A stretch of 16,689 nucleotides of DNA from CAMAUF01 sp046152925 (GCA_046152925.1 JBJXFX010000062.1:1-16689); one strand, 5' to 3'. Shown: positions 5,968-12,922, numbered from the stretch's first letter. A program made the numbers and translations. The notes: a model not told the origin generated them from the sequence alone.

Positions 5968-7119
5968 ATGTTTGGCGACCCCTCGACCATTGACCTCACC
6001 CAGCAGCCACGCGCGATTACCTTCGAGAACCCGGCGGGCGAACGTGGCGCCGGCGGCACCGCCCACGGCGGCCGCAAGGGCGCTCCGAGCCGCACCATCG
6101 CGCCTGGCGAGCGCATCGTCCTCGCGGACATCGCTGGGCCGGGCACGGTCCGCCACATTTGGATGACCTTCCCGCCTGCACCACCTGAGGCGATGCGGTC
6201 CATCGTGATCGAGGCCTTCTACGACGGGGCGGACGCGCCGAGCGTCTCGGTGCCCGCACTCGACTTCTTCGGGCTCGCTTGCGGGCGGCCGGTGCCGTAC
6301 GCGTCGGCGCTGAGTTCCGCACAGGAGGGCCGCGGCTTCAATGCCTACTTCCCGATGCCGTTCGGGCGGCGCCTCCGCCTGGAATTCGTCAACGGCTCGA
6401 CGCGGACGTTCCCGCTGTACTTCCAGGTCGACTACACGTTGGGGCCCGTGGCGCCGGAGTCGGGTTACCTGCATGTGAGCTTTCGGCGTGAGAACCCGAC
6501 GGTGATGGGCCGGGACTTCGTCATCGCGGACGGGTTGCGCGGGCCGGGGCGCTTCCTCGGCTGCGTGGTGGGCATCCGGGTGCTCGACGCAGGGTTCTGG
6601 TACGGCGAGGGCGAAGTCAAAGTCTACCTTGATGGGGACCGCGACCACCCCACCATCTGCGGTACCGGCCTGGAGGACTACGTCGGCTCAGCCTGGGGGA
6701 TGGGCCCGCATCAGGCCCTGTACGCGGGCGTGCCGCTCGACGTCCGTGAGGGGCGCTCGCCGCAACCGGCGTTCGTGAGCTTCTACCGCTGGCATGTGCC
6801 GGACCCGATCGTCTTCCGCGACAGCCTGCGCGTGACCATCCAGCAGATCGGCTTCGCCCAGTTCCGTGAAGGGCAAGAGGAAGCCTTCGCTGCGTACGCC
6901 GCCGGCCACCCGGCAGCCGGTGGCGGATGGACGATGCACGGGGGCCGCGGTTCGCTCGCCCGGGGCATCTGCGAGCGCGTGGACGATTACTCGGCGGCCG
7001 CCTTCCTCTACTGCCGCGAACCGCAGGCGGTCGCGCGGGTCGCTGTCGCTGCGGCCGCGGCGGACCTGGCGCGGCTACCGTACGAACGAGCCGACCCATT
7101 CGAAGCGTTCTTCGGGTAA
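5968..7119 (+). CDS. DUF2961 / GH172-type glycoside hydrolase-like protein
   Basis: 383 residues. The DUF2961 signature is clear in the centre: WYGEGEVKVYLDGD (211-224) followed by PTICGTGLEDYVGSAWG (228-244). The family is now CAZy GH172, which includes difructose-dianhydride I synthase/hydrolase and alpha-D-arabinofuranosidases acting on fructans or arabinans. Its catalytic pair is two glutamates about 21 residues apart, one in the GEG segment and one in the ExDY segment; here Glu214 or Glu216 and Glu236 are candidates. No signal peptide is visible, so the enzyme should act on imported or internal sugar. I chose ATG 5968 because the TAGACT box is 7 bases away and because the earlier in-frame ATG 5845 overlaps vapC. 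No sugar transporter or other glycosidase is nearby. Confidence 0.85.
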   Translation: MFGDPSTIDLTQQPRAITFENPAGERGAGGTAHGGRKGAPSRTIAPGERIVLADIAGPGTVRHIWMTFPPAPPEAMRSIVIEAFYDGADAPSVSVPALDFFGLACGRPVPYASALSSAQEGRGFNAYFPMPFGRRLRLEFVNGSTRTFPLYFQVDYTLGPVAPESGYLHVSFRRENPTVMGRDFVIADGLRGPGRFLGCVVGIRVLDAGFWYGEGEVKVYLDGDRDHPTICGTGLEDYVGSAWGMGPHQALYAGVPLDVREGRSPQPAFVSFYRWHVPDPIVFRDSLRVTIQQIGFAQFREGQEEAFAAYAAGHPAAGGGWTMHGGRGSLARGICERVDDYSAAAFLYCREPQAVARVAVAAAAADLARLPYERADPFEAFFG

Positions 7120-7234
7120 CACGGCGGTGCCGGGGGTCCCGTCGCTGGCGGTCCCAGGCCCGCTTCCTAAAGGTCGCGGTTCTGCGAGTGATGATTCATG
7201 CAAGGCTGGCATTGGCGCGGTTGCATACGCAGCG

Positions 7235-7263
7235 TTGCAAATTGATCACGCGCGCCATAGGCT
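7235..7263 (+). promoter_or_regulatory. Sigma-70-type promoter of mscL
   Basis: TTGCAA at 7235-7240, a 17-base spacer, then TAGGCT at 7258-7263. Predicted start is near 7270, leaving a leader of about 20 bases that carries AGGAGG at 7281-7286. The rest of the 172-bp gap from 7120 shows nothing else that I recognise. Confidence 0.5.
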
Positions 7264-7291
7264 GCGCCCAGCAAAAACACAGGAGGAAACT

Positions 7292-7684
7292 GTGAATTCC
7301 CCGATTATCCAAGAGTTCAAGGCCTTTCTGCTGAAGGGCAACATCATCGACCTCGCGGTAGCCGTGATCATGGGCATTGCCTTTGGTGCGGTCGTCACCA
7401 CGTTCGTCGAGGGCATCATTAACCCAATCCTCGCGGCAATCTTCGGCAAGCCCAGCTTCGACAGCGTCGGCATCGATATCGGCGATAGCCGCTTGCTCAT
7501 CGGTTCGCTGATCGACTCGATCATCAACCTCGCGACGGTTGCGGCGGCCGTCTTCTTCTTCATCGTGAAGCCCGTGAACATCCTGATGGCGCGCCAGAAG
7601 AAGGACGAAGCGGCCGCTCCGGCGGCTCCGGCGGAGGACGTCGCGCTTCTCCGCGAGATCCGCGACTTGCTCGCGCGGCGGTAG
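7292..7684 (+). CDS. mscL: Large-conductance mechanosensitive channel MscL
   Basis: 130 residues from a GTG start at 7292, which follows AGGAGGAAACT. The protein opens NSPIIQEFKAFLLKGNIIDL and AVAVIMGIAFGAVVTTFVEG, the amphipathic N-terminal helix and the first transmembrane helix lining the pore, which are the most conserved part of MscL. A short periplasmic loop (about 51-68) and the second helix (about 70-93) follow, then the cytoplasmic VKPVNILMARQKK and a C-terminal helix, LLREIRDLLARR. The length is normal. The pentameric channel opens under membrane tension to release solutes on osmotic downshock. It has its own promoter and is followed by a strong hairpin, so it is probably transcribed alone. 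Confidence 0.97.
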   Translation: MNSPIIQEFKAFLLKGNIIDLAVAVIMGIAFGAVVTTFVEGIINPILAAIFGKPSFDSVGIDIGDSRLLIGSLIDSIINLATVAAAVFFFIVKPVNILMARQKKDEAAAPAAPAEDVALLREIRDLLARR

Positions 7685-7714
7685 GCCGGGAAGCGGGATC
7701 TGGGGAGCCCTTGC

Positions 7715-7748
7715 GCACGAGGCCGGTCTGCAGAGACCGGCCTCGTGC
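7715..7748. terminator. Perfect 15-bp stem hairpin after mscL
   Basis: GCACGAGGCCGGTCT (7715-7729), loop GCAG, and the exact complement (7734-7748). It lies 31 bp after the mscL stop, as expected for a terminator, but neither strand has a T-run after the stem. It may stop transcription without a U-tract or protect the 3' end of the message. Confidence 0.6.
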
Positions 7749-7822
7749 CTCACCACAACAATCTAACACCCGCTCGCTGACGGTCGCGGCTCGGTCCGCG
7801 TGGCAGGGCCTTGTGCCTCCCG

Positions 7823-7828
7823 TATAGT
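7823..7828 (+). promoter_or_regulatory. -10 element of coaX
   Basis: TATAGT lies 47 bases before the coaX ATG. Transcription would start near 7835, giving a leader of about 40 bases that includes AGGTAGG at 7863-7869, six bases before the ATG. No clear -35 is seen. It probably serves the whole coaX-coaBC-ydeI-like cluster. Confidence 0.45.
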
Positions 7829-7875
7829 GGTGGACGCACGGGGACGCCTGAGCGCCCCAAGCAGGTAGGCGTTTC

Positions 7876-8646
7876 ATGCTCCTAGCCCTCGATATCGGGA
7901 ATACCTCCATCCACATCGGCCTCTTCGACGAACGCGAGAACCTGGCGGCGACCTGGCGGATAGGCGTCGAGACCGAGAAGCTGCCCGACGAATACGGCGT
8001 CCTGCTGATGACGCTGCTTTCGACACAGAACTACTCGCCGAAAGACATCCACGCGTGCATCATCGGGTGCGATGTCCCGCCACTTGTCCCGACCTTCGAG
8101 CTGGTTTGCCGGCGCTATTTCGACGTGACGCCAATGGTGGTCGGCCACGGCGGCCTGCGCACCGGTGTGCGTATCCTCTACGACAACCCGAAGCAACTCG
8201 GCGCTGACCGGATCGTCGACGCCGTGGCAGCGATCAAGCAGTACGGCGTGCCGGTTATCGTCGTCGACTTCGGCACGGCGACCGTGTTCGACGCGGTCAA
8301 CGCCCAAGGCGACTACCTCGGCGGCGCGATCGCGCCGGGCATCGGGATCGCCTCTGAGGCGCTCTTTAGCCGGGCCGCGATGCTCTACCGCGTTCAACTC
8401 GAGCGGCCGCCCGTCGCGATAGGCAAGAACACGATCCACGCGATGCAGTCGGGCATCCTGTTTGGCTACGTGGGCCTGGTGGAGGGCATTGTGGCGCGCT
8501 TCAAGAAGGAACTCGGCGGTAACCCAACCGTCGTCGGCACCGGTGGCTGGGCGAAACAGGTCGCCAACGAGACGACCTGCATCGATGTGGTCGACCAAGA
8601 CCTCACGCTCAACGGCCTCCGCTACATTTACGAGTTGAACCGATGA
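7876..8646 (+). CDS. coaX: Type III pantothenate kinase
   Basis: CoaX phosphorylates pantothenate with ATP, the first step of coenzyme A synthesis, and unlike CoaA it is not feedback-inhibited by CoA. The 256-residue product shows the family motifs of the ASKHA fold: LALDIGNTSIHIGLF at the start (phosphate binding), NPKQLGADRIVDAVAA (about 108-123, substrate and catalytic Asp region), VVDFGTATVFDAV (about 133-145), GGAIAPGIGIASEAL, and VVGTGGWAK near the end. The usual SVVPPL turn reads CDVPPL here. The stop overlaps the coaBC start by ATGA, so the two proteins should be made together. Confidence 0.97.
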   Translation: MLLALDIGNTSIHIGLFDERENLAATWRIGVETEKLPDEYGVLLMTLLSTQNYSPKDIHACIIGCDVPPLVPTFELVCRRYFDVTPMVVGHGGLRTGVRILYDNPKQLGADRIVDAVAAIKQYGVPVIVVDFGTATVFDAVNAQGDYLGGAIAPGIGIASEALFSRAAMLYRVQLERPPVAIGKNTIHAMQSGILFGYVGLVEGIVARFKKELGGNPTVVGTGGWAKQVANETTCIDVVDQDLTLNGLRYIYELNR

Positions 8647-9902
8647 CGACGAAGCTGACCGACCTCCCGCGGGCTGGCGGCGAGTTTGCCCGCGGCGCGG
8701 CACCGCTCGATGGCCGCCACGTGGTCCTCGGTGTGACTGGCTCGATCGCCGCGTTCAAGGCGGCGGACCTCTGCAGCAAGCTGCGGCAGGCTGGCGCAAC
8801 GGTCGAGGTCGTGATGACCCCGGCGGCGGCCCAGTTCGTGACGCCGCTGACCTTCCAGTCACTCTCAGGGCGGCCGGTGGTGGTCGATATGTTCACCGCG
8901 ACCGAACCCGAGGCCCATGTCGAGGTCGCCCGGCGCGCGGACATCATGGTCATTGCGCCGGCGACAGCTGATTGCCTCGCGAACCTGGCTGCGGGACAGA
9001 CGCCCGACATGGTCACCCTGACGGCGCTCGCGACCACCGCGCCCGTCCTCGTGGCCCCCGCGATGGACAACCAGATGTGGGACCACCCTGCTACTCAAGC
9101 GAACGTGGCCGTCTTGCGCGACCGGGGCGTCGGGTTCGTGGGACCAGCACGCGGACGGCTCGCCAGTGGGCGCAGTGGGCAAGGACGCCTCGTCGAAGTG
9201 CCCGCGATTGTGGGTGCGGTCGCGGCAGCACTCGGCCAGGCCGAAGGCGACATGCGGGGCCTCCAAGTCGTCGTCAGCGCCGGCGGCACCCAGGAGCCGA
9301 TCGACCCGGTTCGCTTCGTGGGCAACCGCTCGAGCGGAAAAATGGGCTTCGCCATCGCCGAGGCCGCCCGCGACCGCGGCGCAACCGTGACGCTCGTCAC
9401 GGGACCGGTTGCCATCGACACCCCGATCGGCATCACCCGCGAGGACGTGGCGACGGTTGCGGAGATGCTGGCTGCGCTTCGCGAGGCCACCGTCGAGTGT
9501 GACGCGCTGGTGATGGCCGCGGCCCCGGCCGACTTTCGCCCCGAGACCGCTGCCAACCAGAAGATCAAAAAGACGGCAGACGGTGATGGCCTGGACCTGC
9601 GACTGGCGAAGACGCCGGACATCCTCGGGTCGCTCGAAGGCGGCGGTATCCGCGTCGGGTTTGCCGCCGAGACCGAGAATCTCGCTGCGAACGCCGTCGA
9701 CAAGCTCCGCCGCAAGCGGCTCGACTTCATCGTCGCGAACGACGTGACGAAAGCCGGCAGCGGGTTCGCGACCGACACGAATCAGGTGACATTCTTCTTC
9801 CCCGACGGCCGCGTCGAGGAACTGCCATTGATGGCGAAGTACGCGGTCGCGCACGCAATCTGGGACCGGGTGCTGGCTGCGCGGGCAGCGGCGCCCGCCT
9901 GA
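8643..9902 (+). CDS. coaBC: Bifunctional phosphopantothenoylcysteine synthetase/decarboxylase
   Basis: 419 residues. CoaB joins 4'-phosphopantothenate to cysteine using CTP, and the FMN-dependent CoaC domain decarboxylates the product to 4'-phosphopantetheine. The N-terminal CoaC domain (about 24-190) has GVTGSIAAFKAADL and the catalytic His92 in HVEVARRADIMVIAPATAD. The CoaB domain (about 204-415) has VSAGGTQEPIDPVRFVGNRS, AAAPADFRP, the QKIKK lysine segment and NDVTKAGSGF. Two CoaC motifs deviate: PxMNxxMW reads PAMDNQMW (Asp142), and the flap with the usual ACGESGxGRM reads ASGRSGQGR, so the Cys is Ser175. About 20 extra residues precede the domain. It overlaps coaX upstream and shares TGATG with the next gene. 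Confidence 0.96.
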   Translation: MTTKLTDLPRAGGEFARGAAPLDGRHVVLGVTGSIAAFKAADLCSKLRQAGATVEVVMTPAAAQFVTPLTFQSLSGRPVVVDMFTATEPEAHVEVARRADIMVIAPATADCLANLAAGQTPDMVTLTALATTAPVLVAPAMDNQMWDHPATQANVAVLRDRGVGFVGPARGRLASGRSGQGRLVEVPAIVGAVAAALGQAEGDMRGLQVVVSAGGTQEPIDPVRFVGNRSSGKMGFAIAEAARDRGATVTLVTGPVAIDTPIGITREDVATVAEMLAALREATVECDALVMAAAPADFRPETAANQKIKKTADGDGLDLRLAKTPDILGSLEGGGIRVGFAAETENLAANAVDKLRRKRLDFIVANDVTKAGSGFATDTNQVTFFFPDGRVEELPLMAKYAVAHAIWDRVLAARAAAPA

Positions 9903-10504
9903 TGACCGATCTCGAGACCGGCCCAGACGGCCGCCCAATGGTCCACCCGCTCTCCCGGGCCGAGTGGCGCGAGTGGCTCGAAGCGAACCAGGAACGGCCG
10001 GCCGGGGTCTGGCTTGCGAGCTACAAGAAGGCGGCCGGCAAGCCCCGGATGGAGTACGAAGAGGTCGTCGAAGAACTGCTCTGTTTCGGCTGGATCGATT
10101 CGACGGCGGGCACGATCGATGCCGAACGGAGCCTGCTTTGGTGCGCGCCCCGCAAGCCGCGGAGCAACTGGTCGCGGCCGAACAAGGTGCGCGTCGAAAG
10201 GCTGCAGGCGGCGGGCCTGATCGCGCCGCGCGGGCTCGCAGTGATTGCGGCGGCCCAAGCGAATGGGACGTGGAACGCGCTCGACGAGGTCGAGGACTTG
10301 ATCGTCCCTGGCGATCTGGCGGCTGCCCTCGCCGGTCGCGGAGCCCGCGAGCGTTGGGACGGCATGGGCCGTTCGGCCCGCCGCGCCGTACTCGAATGGC
10401 TGGTCAACGCGAAGCGGCCGGAGACGCGGGCGAGGAGAGTCGCCGCCGCTGCTGAGGCTGCGCTCGAAGGCAAGGCCGCGAACGAGTGGAAACCGAAAGC
10501 GTGA
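9902..10504 (+). CDS. YdeI/OmpD-associated (OmdA) family protein
   Basis: 200 residues. The family hallmark is near the N-terminus: HPLSRAEWREWLEANQ, then GVWLASYKKAAGKPRMEYEE and ELLCFGWIDSTAGTID, followed by the PRKPRSNWSRPNKVRVERL segment and a C-terminal WLVNAKRPETRARRV helix. E. coli YdeI-type proteins are linked to polymyxin resistance and OmpD in enterobacteria, but the biochemical role is unknown and the name should not be read as a function here. It shares TGATG with the coaBC stop, so it is translated as part of the coaX-coaBC cluster. Whether that reflects a CoA-related role is open. Confidence 0.85.
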   Translation: MTDLETGPDGRPMVHPLSRAEWREWLEANQERPAGVWLASYKKAAGKPRMEYEEVVEELLCFGWIDSTAGTIDAERSLLWCAPRKPRSNWSRPNKVRVERLQAAGLIAPRGLAVIAAAQANGTWNALDEVEDLIVPGDLAAALAGRGARERWDGMGRSARRAVLEWLVNAKRPETRARRVAAAAEAALEGKAANEWKPKA

Positions 10505-10544
10505 GCCGCCGGGCCGTCACTTGGAGAGGCTGCCGCGCCATATC

Positions 10545-10564
10545 CCTCGCGAAAGACAGCGAGG
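10545..10564 (+). promoter_or_regulatory. Hairpin that would cover the ribosome-binding site of the small Arg-rich ORF
   Basis: CCTCGC (10545-10550) can pair with GCGAGG (10559-10564) across an 8-base loop. The right arm contains most of the only Shine-Dalgarno-like GCGAGGA before ATG 10570, so translation could be held down when the stem forms. A six-pair stem is modest and could be chance in GC-rich DNA. Confidence 0.3.
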
Positions 10565-10569
10565 ACGCG

Positions 10570-10659
10570 ATGTTTCTGCGACGACTCTTCTGGTTCCGGC
10601 GGCCACTGGTGGGCCGCCCCCTCATGCGCCGGCGGATGCTGCGGCGTCGCATGCGCTGA
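10570..10659 (+). CDS. Possible 29-residue arginine-rich small protein
   Basis: ATG 10570 to TGA 10657-10659. The peptide starts MFLRRLFWFRRPLVG and ends MRRRMLRRRMR; 12 of 29 residues are Arg and most of the rest are Leu, Phe, Met or Trp, so it would be strongly cationic and amphipathic. AGCGAGGA stands five bases before the ATG. It lies 65 bp after the YdeI-like gene on the same strand and 12 bp before the end of the convergent clpS. GC-rich DNA yields Arg-rich frames by chance, so this is plausible but not secure. If real, it could bind membrane lipid or RNA; nothing shows which. Confidence 0.35.
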   Translation: MFLRRLFWFRRPLVGRPLMRRRMLRRRMR

Positions 10660-10671
10660 AGGCGGACTCGC

Positions 10672-10995
10672 TTAGGCCGCGGGCTCGAGCGTGGCCGACA
10701 TGCTGCCGACCGAGTCCGGCATATCCGGGTCCGCCCCGAAACTGTGGATCTCGGTCTGCTTGCGTTCGGCTTCGGCGCGGGAGCCGGTCATCACGATCGC
10801 TTTCCCTTGCGAATCGACGACGCAGGCGATGGCGAATGCCTTCTCCTTCGAGTAGCCGAACAGCTGGCGCACCATCCGGATCACGTACGCATACGTGTGG
10901 TGGTCGTCGTCGAGCAGGATTAGGTGGTAGGGCTTGTCTACCTGCTGGTCGATCTCGTCGAGGACTTCGGCGCCGGGCTTGGTCACAGTGGCCAT
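10672..10995 (-). CDS. clpS: ATP-dependent Clp protease adaptor ClpS, divergent LLDDD subtype
   Basis: 107 residues. ClpS hands substrates with N-terminal degron residues to ClpAP or ClpCP. The fold core is clear: PYHLILLDDDHHTYAYVIRM (22-41), then QLFGYSKEKAFAIACVVDSQ and GKAIVMTGSRAEAERKQTEI. Compared with E. coli ClpS, the N-degron-contacting Asn34 corresponds to Asp29, Met40 to Tyr35 and His66 to Asp61, while the two following aspartates (Asp30, Asp31) are kept. This suggests altered or different substrate choice. No clpA or clpC is nearby. The start is ATG 10995, 11 bases from a TATACT box, so the leader is only a few bases. It is divergent from the M50 protease gene. Confidence 0.88.
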   Translation of the reverse strand: MATVTKPGAEVLDEIDQQVDKPYHLILLDDDHHTYAYVIRMVRQLFGYSKEKAFAIACVVDSQGKAIVMTGSRAEAERKQTEIHSFGADPDMPDSVGSMSATLEPAA

Positions 10996-11005
10996 GGGTC
11001 TCACG

Positions 11006-11011
11006 AGTATA
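11006..11011 (-). promoter_or_regulatory. -10 element of clpS
   Basis: Minus-strand TATACT ends 10 bases before the clpS ATG, so transcription should start within a few bases of the initiation codon. It faces away from the TACACT of the M50 protease gene 55 bp away, forming a compact divergent promoter region. Confidence 0.5.
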
Positions 11012-11066
11012 CGGGACGGGGCGCCGCCGCCGCGAGAAGCTACCGCGGCCTTTCCGCCCGGCCGTG

Positions 11067-11072
11067 TACACT
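11067..11072 (+). promoter_or_regulatory. -10 element of the M50 protease gene
   Basis: TACACT lies 13 bases before ATG 11086, with GAGAGGA between them as a ribosome-binding site partly at the predicted 5' end. It forms a divergent pair with the clpS promoter. Confidence 0.45.
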
Positions 11073-11085
11073 GAGAGGACACGCC

Positions 11086-12228
11086 ATGCGTAATTTCCGA
11101 ATCGGCACGTTGCTCGGTATCCCTATTATGGTGAACCCGAGCTGGTTTCTCCTCCTGATCATCCTGACGGTGAGCCTGGCCAGGAACGTCTTCCCCGAGT
11201 CGTACGAAGGCAACGCGTTCACCTACACGGTGATGGCGCTGCTGACGGCGCTCATCTTTTGCGCTTCCATCATCTTGCATGAACTCGCCCACAGCGTGGT
11301 CGCGCGCGCGTACAAGCTGCCCGTGAAAGACATCACGCTTTTCGTCTTCGGCGGCGTCGCCCAAATCACGAAGGAGGCGACCCGGCCCATCGCCGAGCTG
11401 CTGATGGCGATCGCTGGGCCTGCGATGAGCCTCGTGCTGGGCTTCGCGTTCCTGGGCGTTTGGCTGCTGATGGGCGCGAGCGATGACCGCGCCATCGACC
11501 AGATCGTCTTCTTCCTCGCGGCGACAAACTTCGTGGTCGCGGTCTTCAACATGCTGCCGGCCTTCCCGATGGACGGCGGCCGCGTGCTGCGCTCGCTCCT
11601 CTGGCTTATCGGCGGCAACTACAGCTTCGCCACCCAAGCGGCGGCCTGGATCGGCCGCGTGTTCGCCTGGGCCGGGATCGCGCTCGGGATGCTCGCGATG
11701 CTGGGCGTCGAGACCTGGGTCGCGCAGTCCGCGTTCAGCGGCGTGTGGCTCATCCTCATGGGCTTCTTCCTGGAGAACGCCGCCCGTCAGAGCTTGGTGC
11801 AGAACCGGGTCCGCGACGCGCTCGGCAAAGTCACGATCCGCGAGCTCATGGTCGTCGACCCGCCAGCCATCGACCCGAACATGAGCCTCGGCGTGCTCGC
11901 GCGCGGCGCCTTCGAGATCAACCCGCGCGCTATCTACTTCATCGAGCAGGATGGCAAACTCGCCGGCATCATCAGCGCCTATCAGGTGGCGGAAGTCCCG
12001 CGCACTGCCTGGGACCGGACGACCGCGGCCGAGGCGATGTTGCCGCGCGACAAGCTCGTCGGTACGCCCGTCGACCGGCCGCTGGTCGATGTCCTCATGG
12101 AGATGGAGCAGTCGGACCTGACCCACATGCCCGTCGTCACCGACGGCCGGGTGGTCGGAGTCATCGGCCGCGACCGGATCGTGGCGCGGCTCCGCGATGC
12201 GGGTCTTCTCCGCGCCTCAGCAGCCTAG
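11086..12228 (+). CDS. Site-2 protease-family (M50) membrane metalloprotease with CBS pair
   Basis: 380 residues. Zinc ligands are present: HELAH at 65-69 in the second hydrophobic segment, and NMLPAFPMDGGR (155-166) carrying the third-ligand Asp. Four to six hydrophobic segments span about 12-235. The C-terminal half (about 245-375) reads as two CBS motifs (VTIRELMVVDPPAIDPNMSL and AEAMLPRDKLVGTPVDRPLV are their starts), which in this subfamily (SpoIVFB-like S2P/M50 group) probably bind an adenine nucleotide and tune cleavage. S2P enzymes cut transmembrane segments of anti-sigma factors, signal peptides or other membrane proteins. The target is unknown here; the membrane-bound regulator at 979-2148 is one speculative candidate but has no other link. 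ATG 11086 has GAGAGGA upstream. Confidence 0.93.
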   Translation: MRNFRIGTLLGIPIMVNPSWFLLLIILTVSLARNVFPESYEGNAFTYTVMALLTALIFCASIILHELAHSVVARAYKLPVKDITLFVFGGVAQITKEATRPIAELLMAIAGPAMSLVLGFAFLGVWLLMGASDDRAIDQIVFFLAATNFVVAVFNMLPAFPMDGGRVLRSLLWLIGGNYSFATQAAAWIGRVFAWAGIALGMLAMLGVETWVAQSAFSGVWLILMGFFLENAARQSLVQNRVRDALGKVTIRELMVVDPPAIDPNMSLGVLARGAFEINPRAIYFIEQDGKLAGIISAYQVAEVPRTAWDRTTAAEAMLPRDKLVGTPVDRPLVDVLMEMEQSDLTHMPVVTDGRVVGVIGRDRIVARLRDAGLLRASAA

Positions 12229-12232
12229 TCAA

Positions 12233-12310
12233 AGTGTCGGGGTGACGGAGTATCGGGGTATCGGAGTGCCACACCGACTCCGACACTCCGGTACTCCTCA
12301 CTCCGATACT
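12233..12310. terminator. Long imperfect hairpin of CGGAGT-type repeats between convergent genes
   Basis: Left arm 12233-12267 and right arm 12277-12310 pair over about 34 positions with a few mismatches and one bulge, around a 9-base loop. Both arms are built from variants of the short motif GTATCGGAGT. The structure fills the gap between the stops of the M50 protease and the glutathione peroxidase genes, where a bidirectional terminator would be expected. The repetitive make-up suggests a mobile or expanding intergenic repeat. Confidence 0.6.
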
Positions 12311-12312
12311 AC

Positions 12313-12867
12313 TCAGGACGGCTTGGCCAGCTCGGCTTCGATGGCCTCACGCAGGAGCGGGTCCTCCGGGGTGATGTCGGGGCGGAAGCGATGGGCAATC
12401 GTGCCATCGCGGGCGACCACGAACTTCTCGAAGTTCCACATAATGTCGGTGTCGTTCTTGGGACCGAGGCCGTAGGACTCAAGCCGGCCTTTGAACTCGC
12501 TGCCCGGCTTCTCGGTGGCGTGGGGGATCGCCTGGGTCAGGGTGCGGAAGACGGGGTGCTGGTCCTCACCCTTGGCCGCGACCTTTTCGAACATCGGGAA
12601 ATCGACGCCGTAGGTGGTGCTGCAGAACTCGGCGATCTCGTCGCTGGTGCCGGGTTCTTGGCCCGCGAAGTCGTTCGCTGGGAAGCCGAGGACGGTGAGG
12701 CCCTTCGCCTTGAGCTCGGTGTGGAGCTGTTCGAGGCCGGCATATTGCGGCGTGAGGCCGCACTTCGAGGCGACGTTCACGATCAGCATGACGGAGCCTT
12801 TGTACTCCGCGAGGGTCGCGTCGGAGCCGTCGAGGCGCTTGAGTGGGATCTGGAGCAGGTCAGTCAC
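12313..12867 (-). CDS. Glutathione peroxidase-family (thioredoxin-type) peroxidase
   Basis: 184 residues from a GTG at 12867; upstream in-frame codons give no family sequence. Peroxidatic Cys36 lies in NVASKCGLTPQY, Gln70 in AGQEPG, and Trp144-Asn145 in MWNFEKF, completing the Cys-Gln-Trp-Asn tetrad. Cys82 in FCSTTYGVDFPMF matches the resolving cysteine of thioredoxin-dependent glutathione peroxidases. The Cys usually found in FPCNQF is Ala here (GFPANDF), which is not needed for that cycle. It should reduce H2O2 and lipid hydroperoxides using thioredoxin. It is about 20 residues longer than usual between 115 and 140. It lies 55 bp after the GYD-acyltransferase gene on the same strand. Confidence 0.92.
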   Translation of the reverse strand: MTDLLQIPLKRLDGSDATLAEYKGSVMLIVNVASKCGLTPQYAGLEQLHTELKAKGLTVLGFPANDFAGQEPGTSDEIAEFCSTTYGVDFPMFEKVAAKGEDQHPVFRTLTQAIPHATEKPGSEFKGRLESYGLGPKNDTDIMWNFEKFVVARDGTIAHRFRPDITPEDPLLREAIEAELAKPS

Positions 12868-12922
12868 AGTGGGCCGCCCTTTGGGTAAGGTAGTTGGATG
12901 CTGGGATGGGCGCCGCGCGGTG

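Noticed and set aside
6866..7291. Extended N-terminus for MscL
   Set aside because: The upstream part overlaps the DUF2961 gene in another frame, and GTG 7292 has AGGAGG and starts the conserved MscL sequence.
10672..12126. 484-codon minus-strand frame that ends in ClpS
   Set aside because: Only the last 107 codons are ClpS. The upstream part is a shadow of the M50 protease gene, and a TATACT box plus ATG at 10995 mark the true start.
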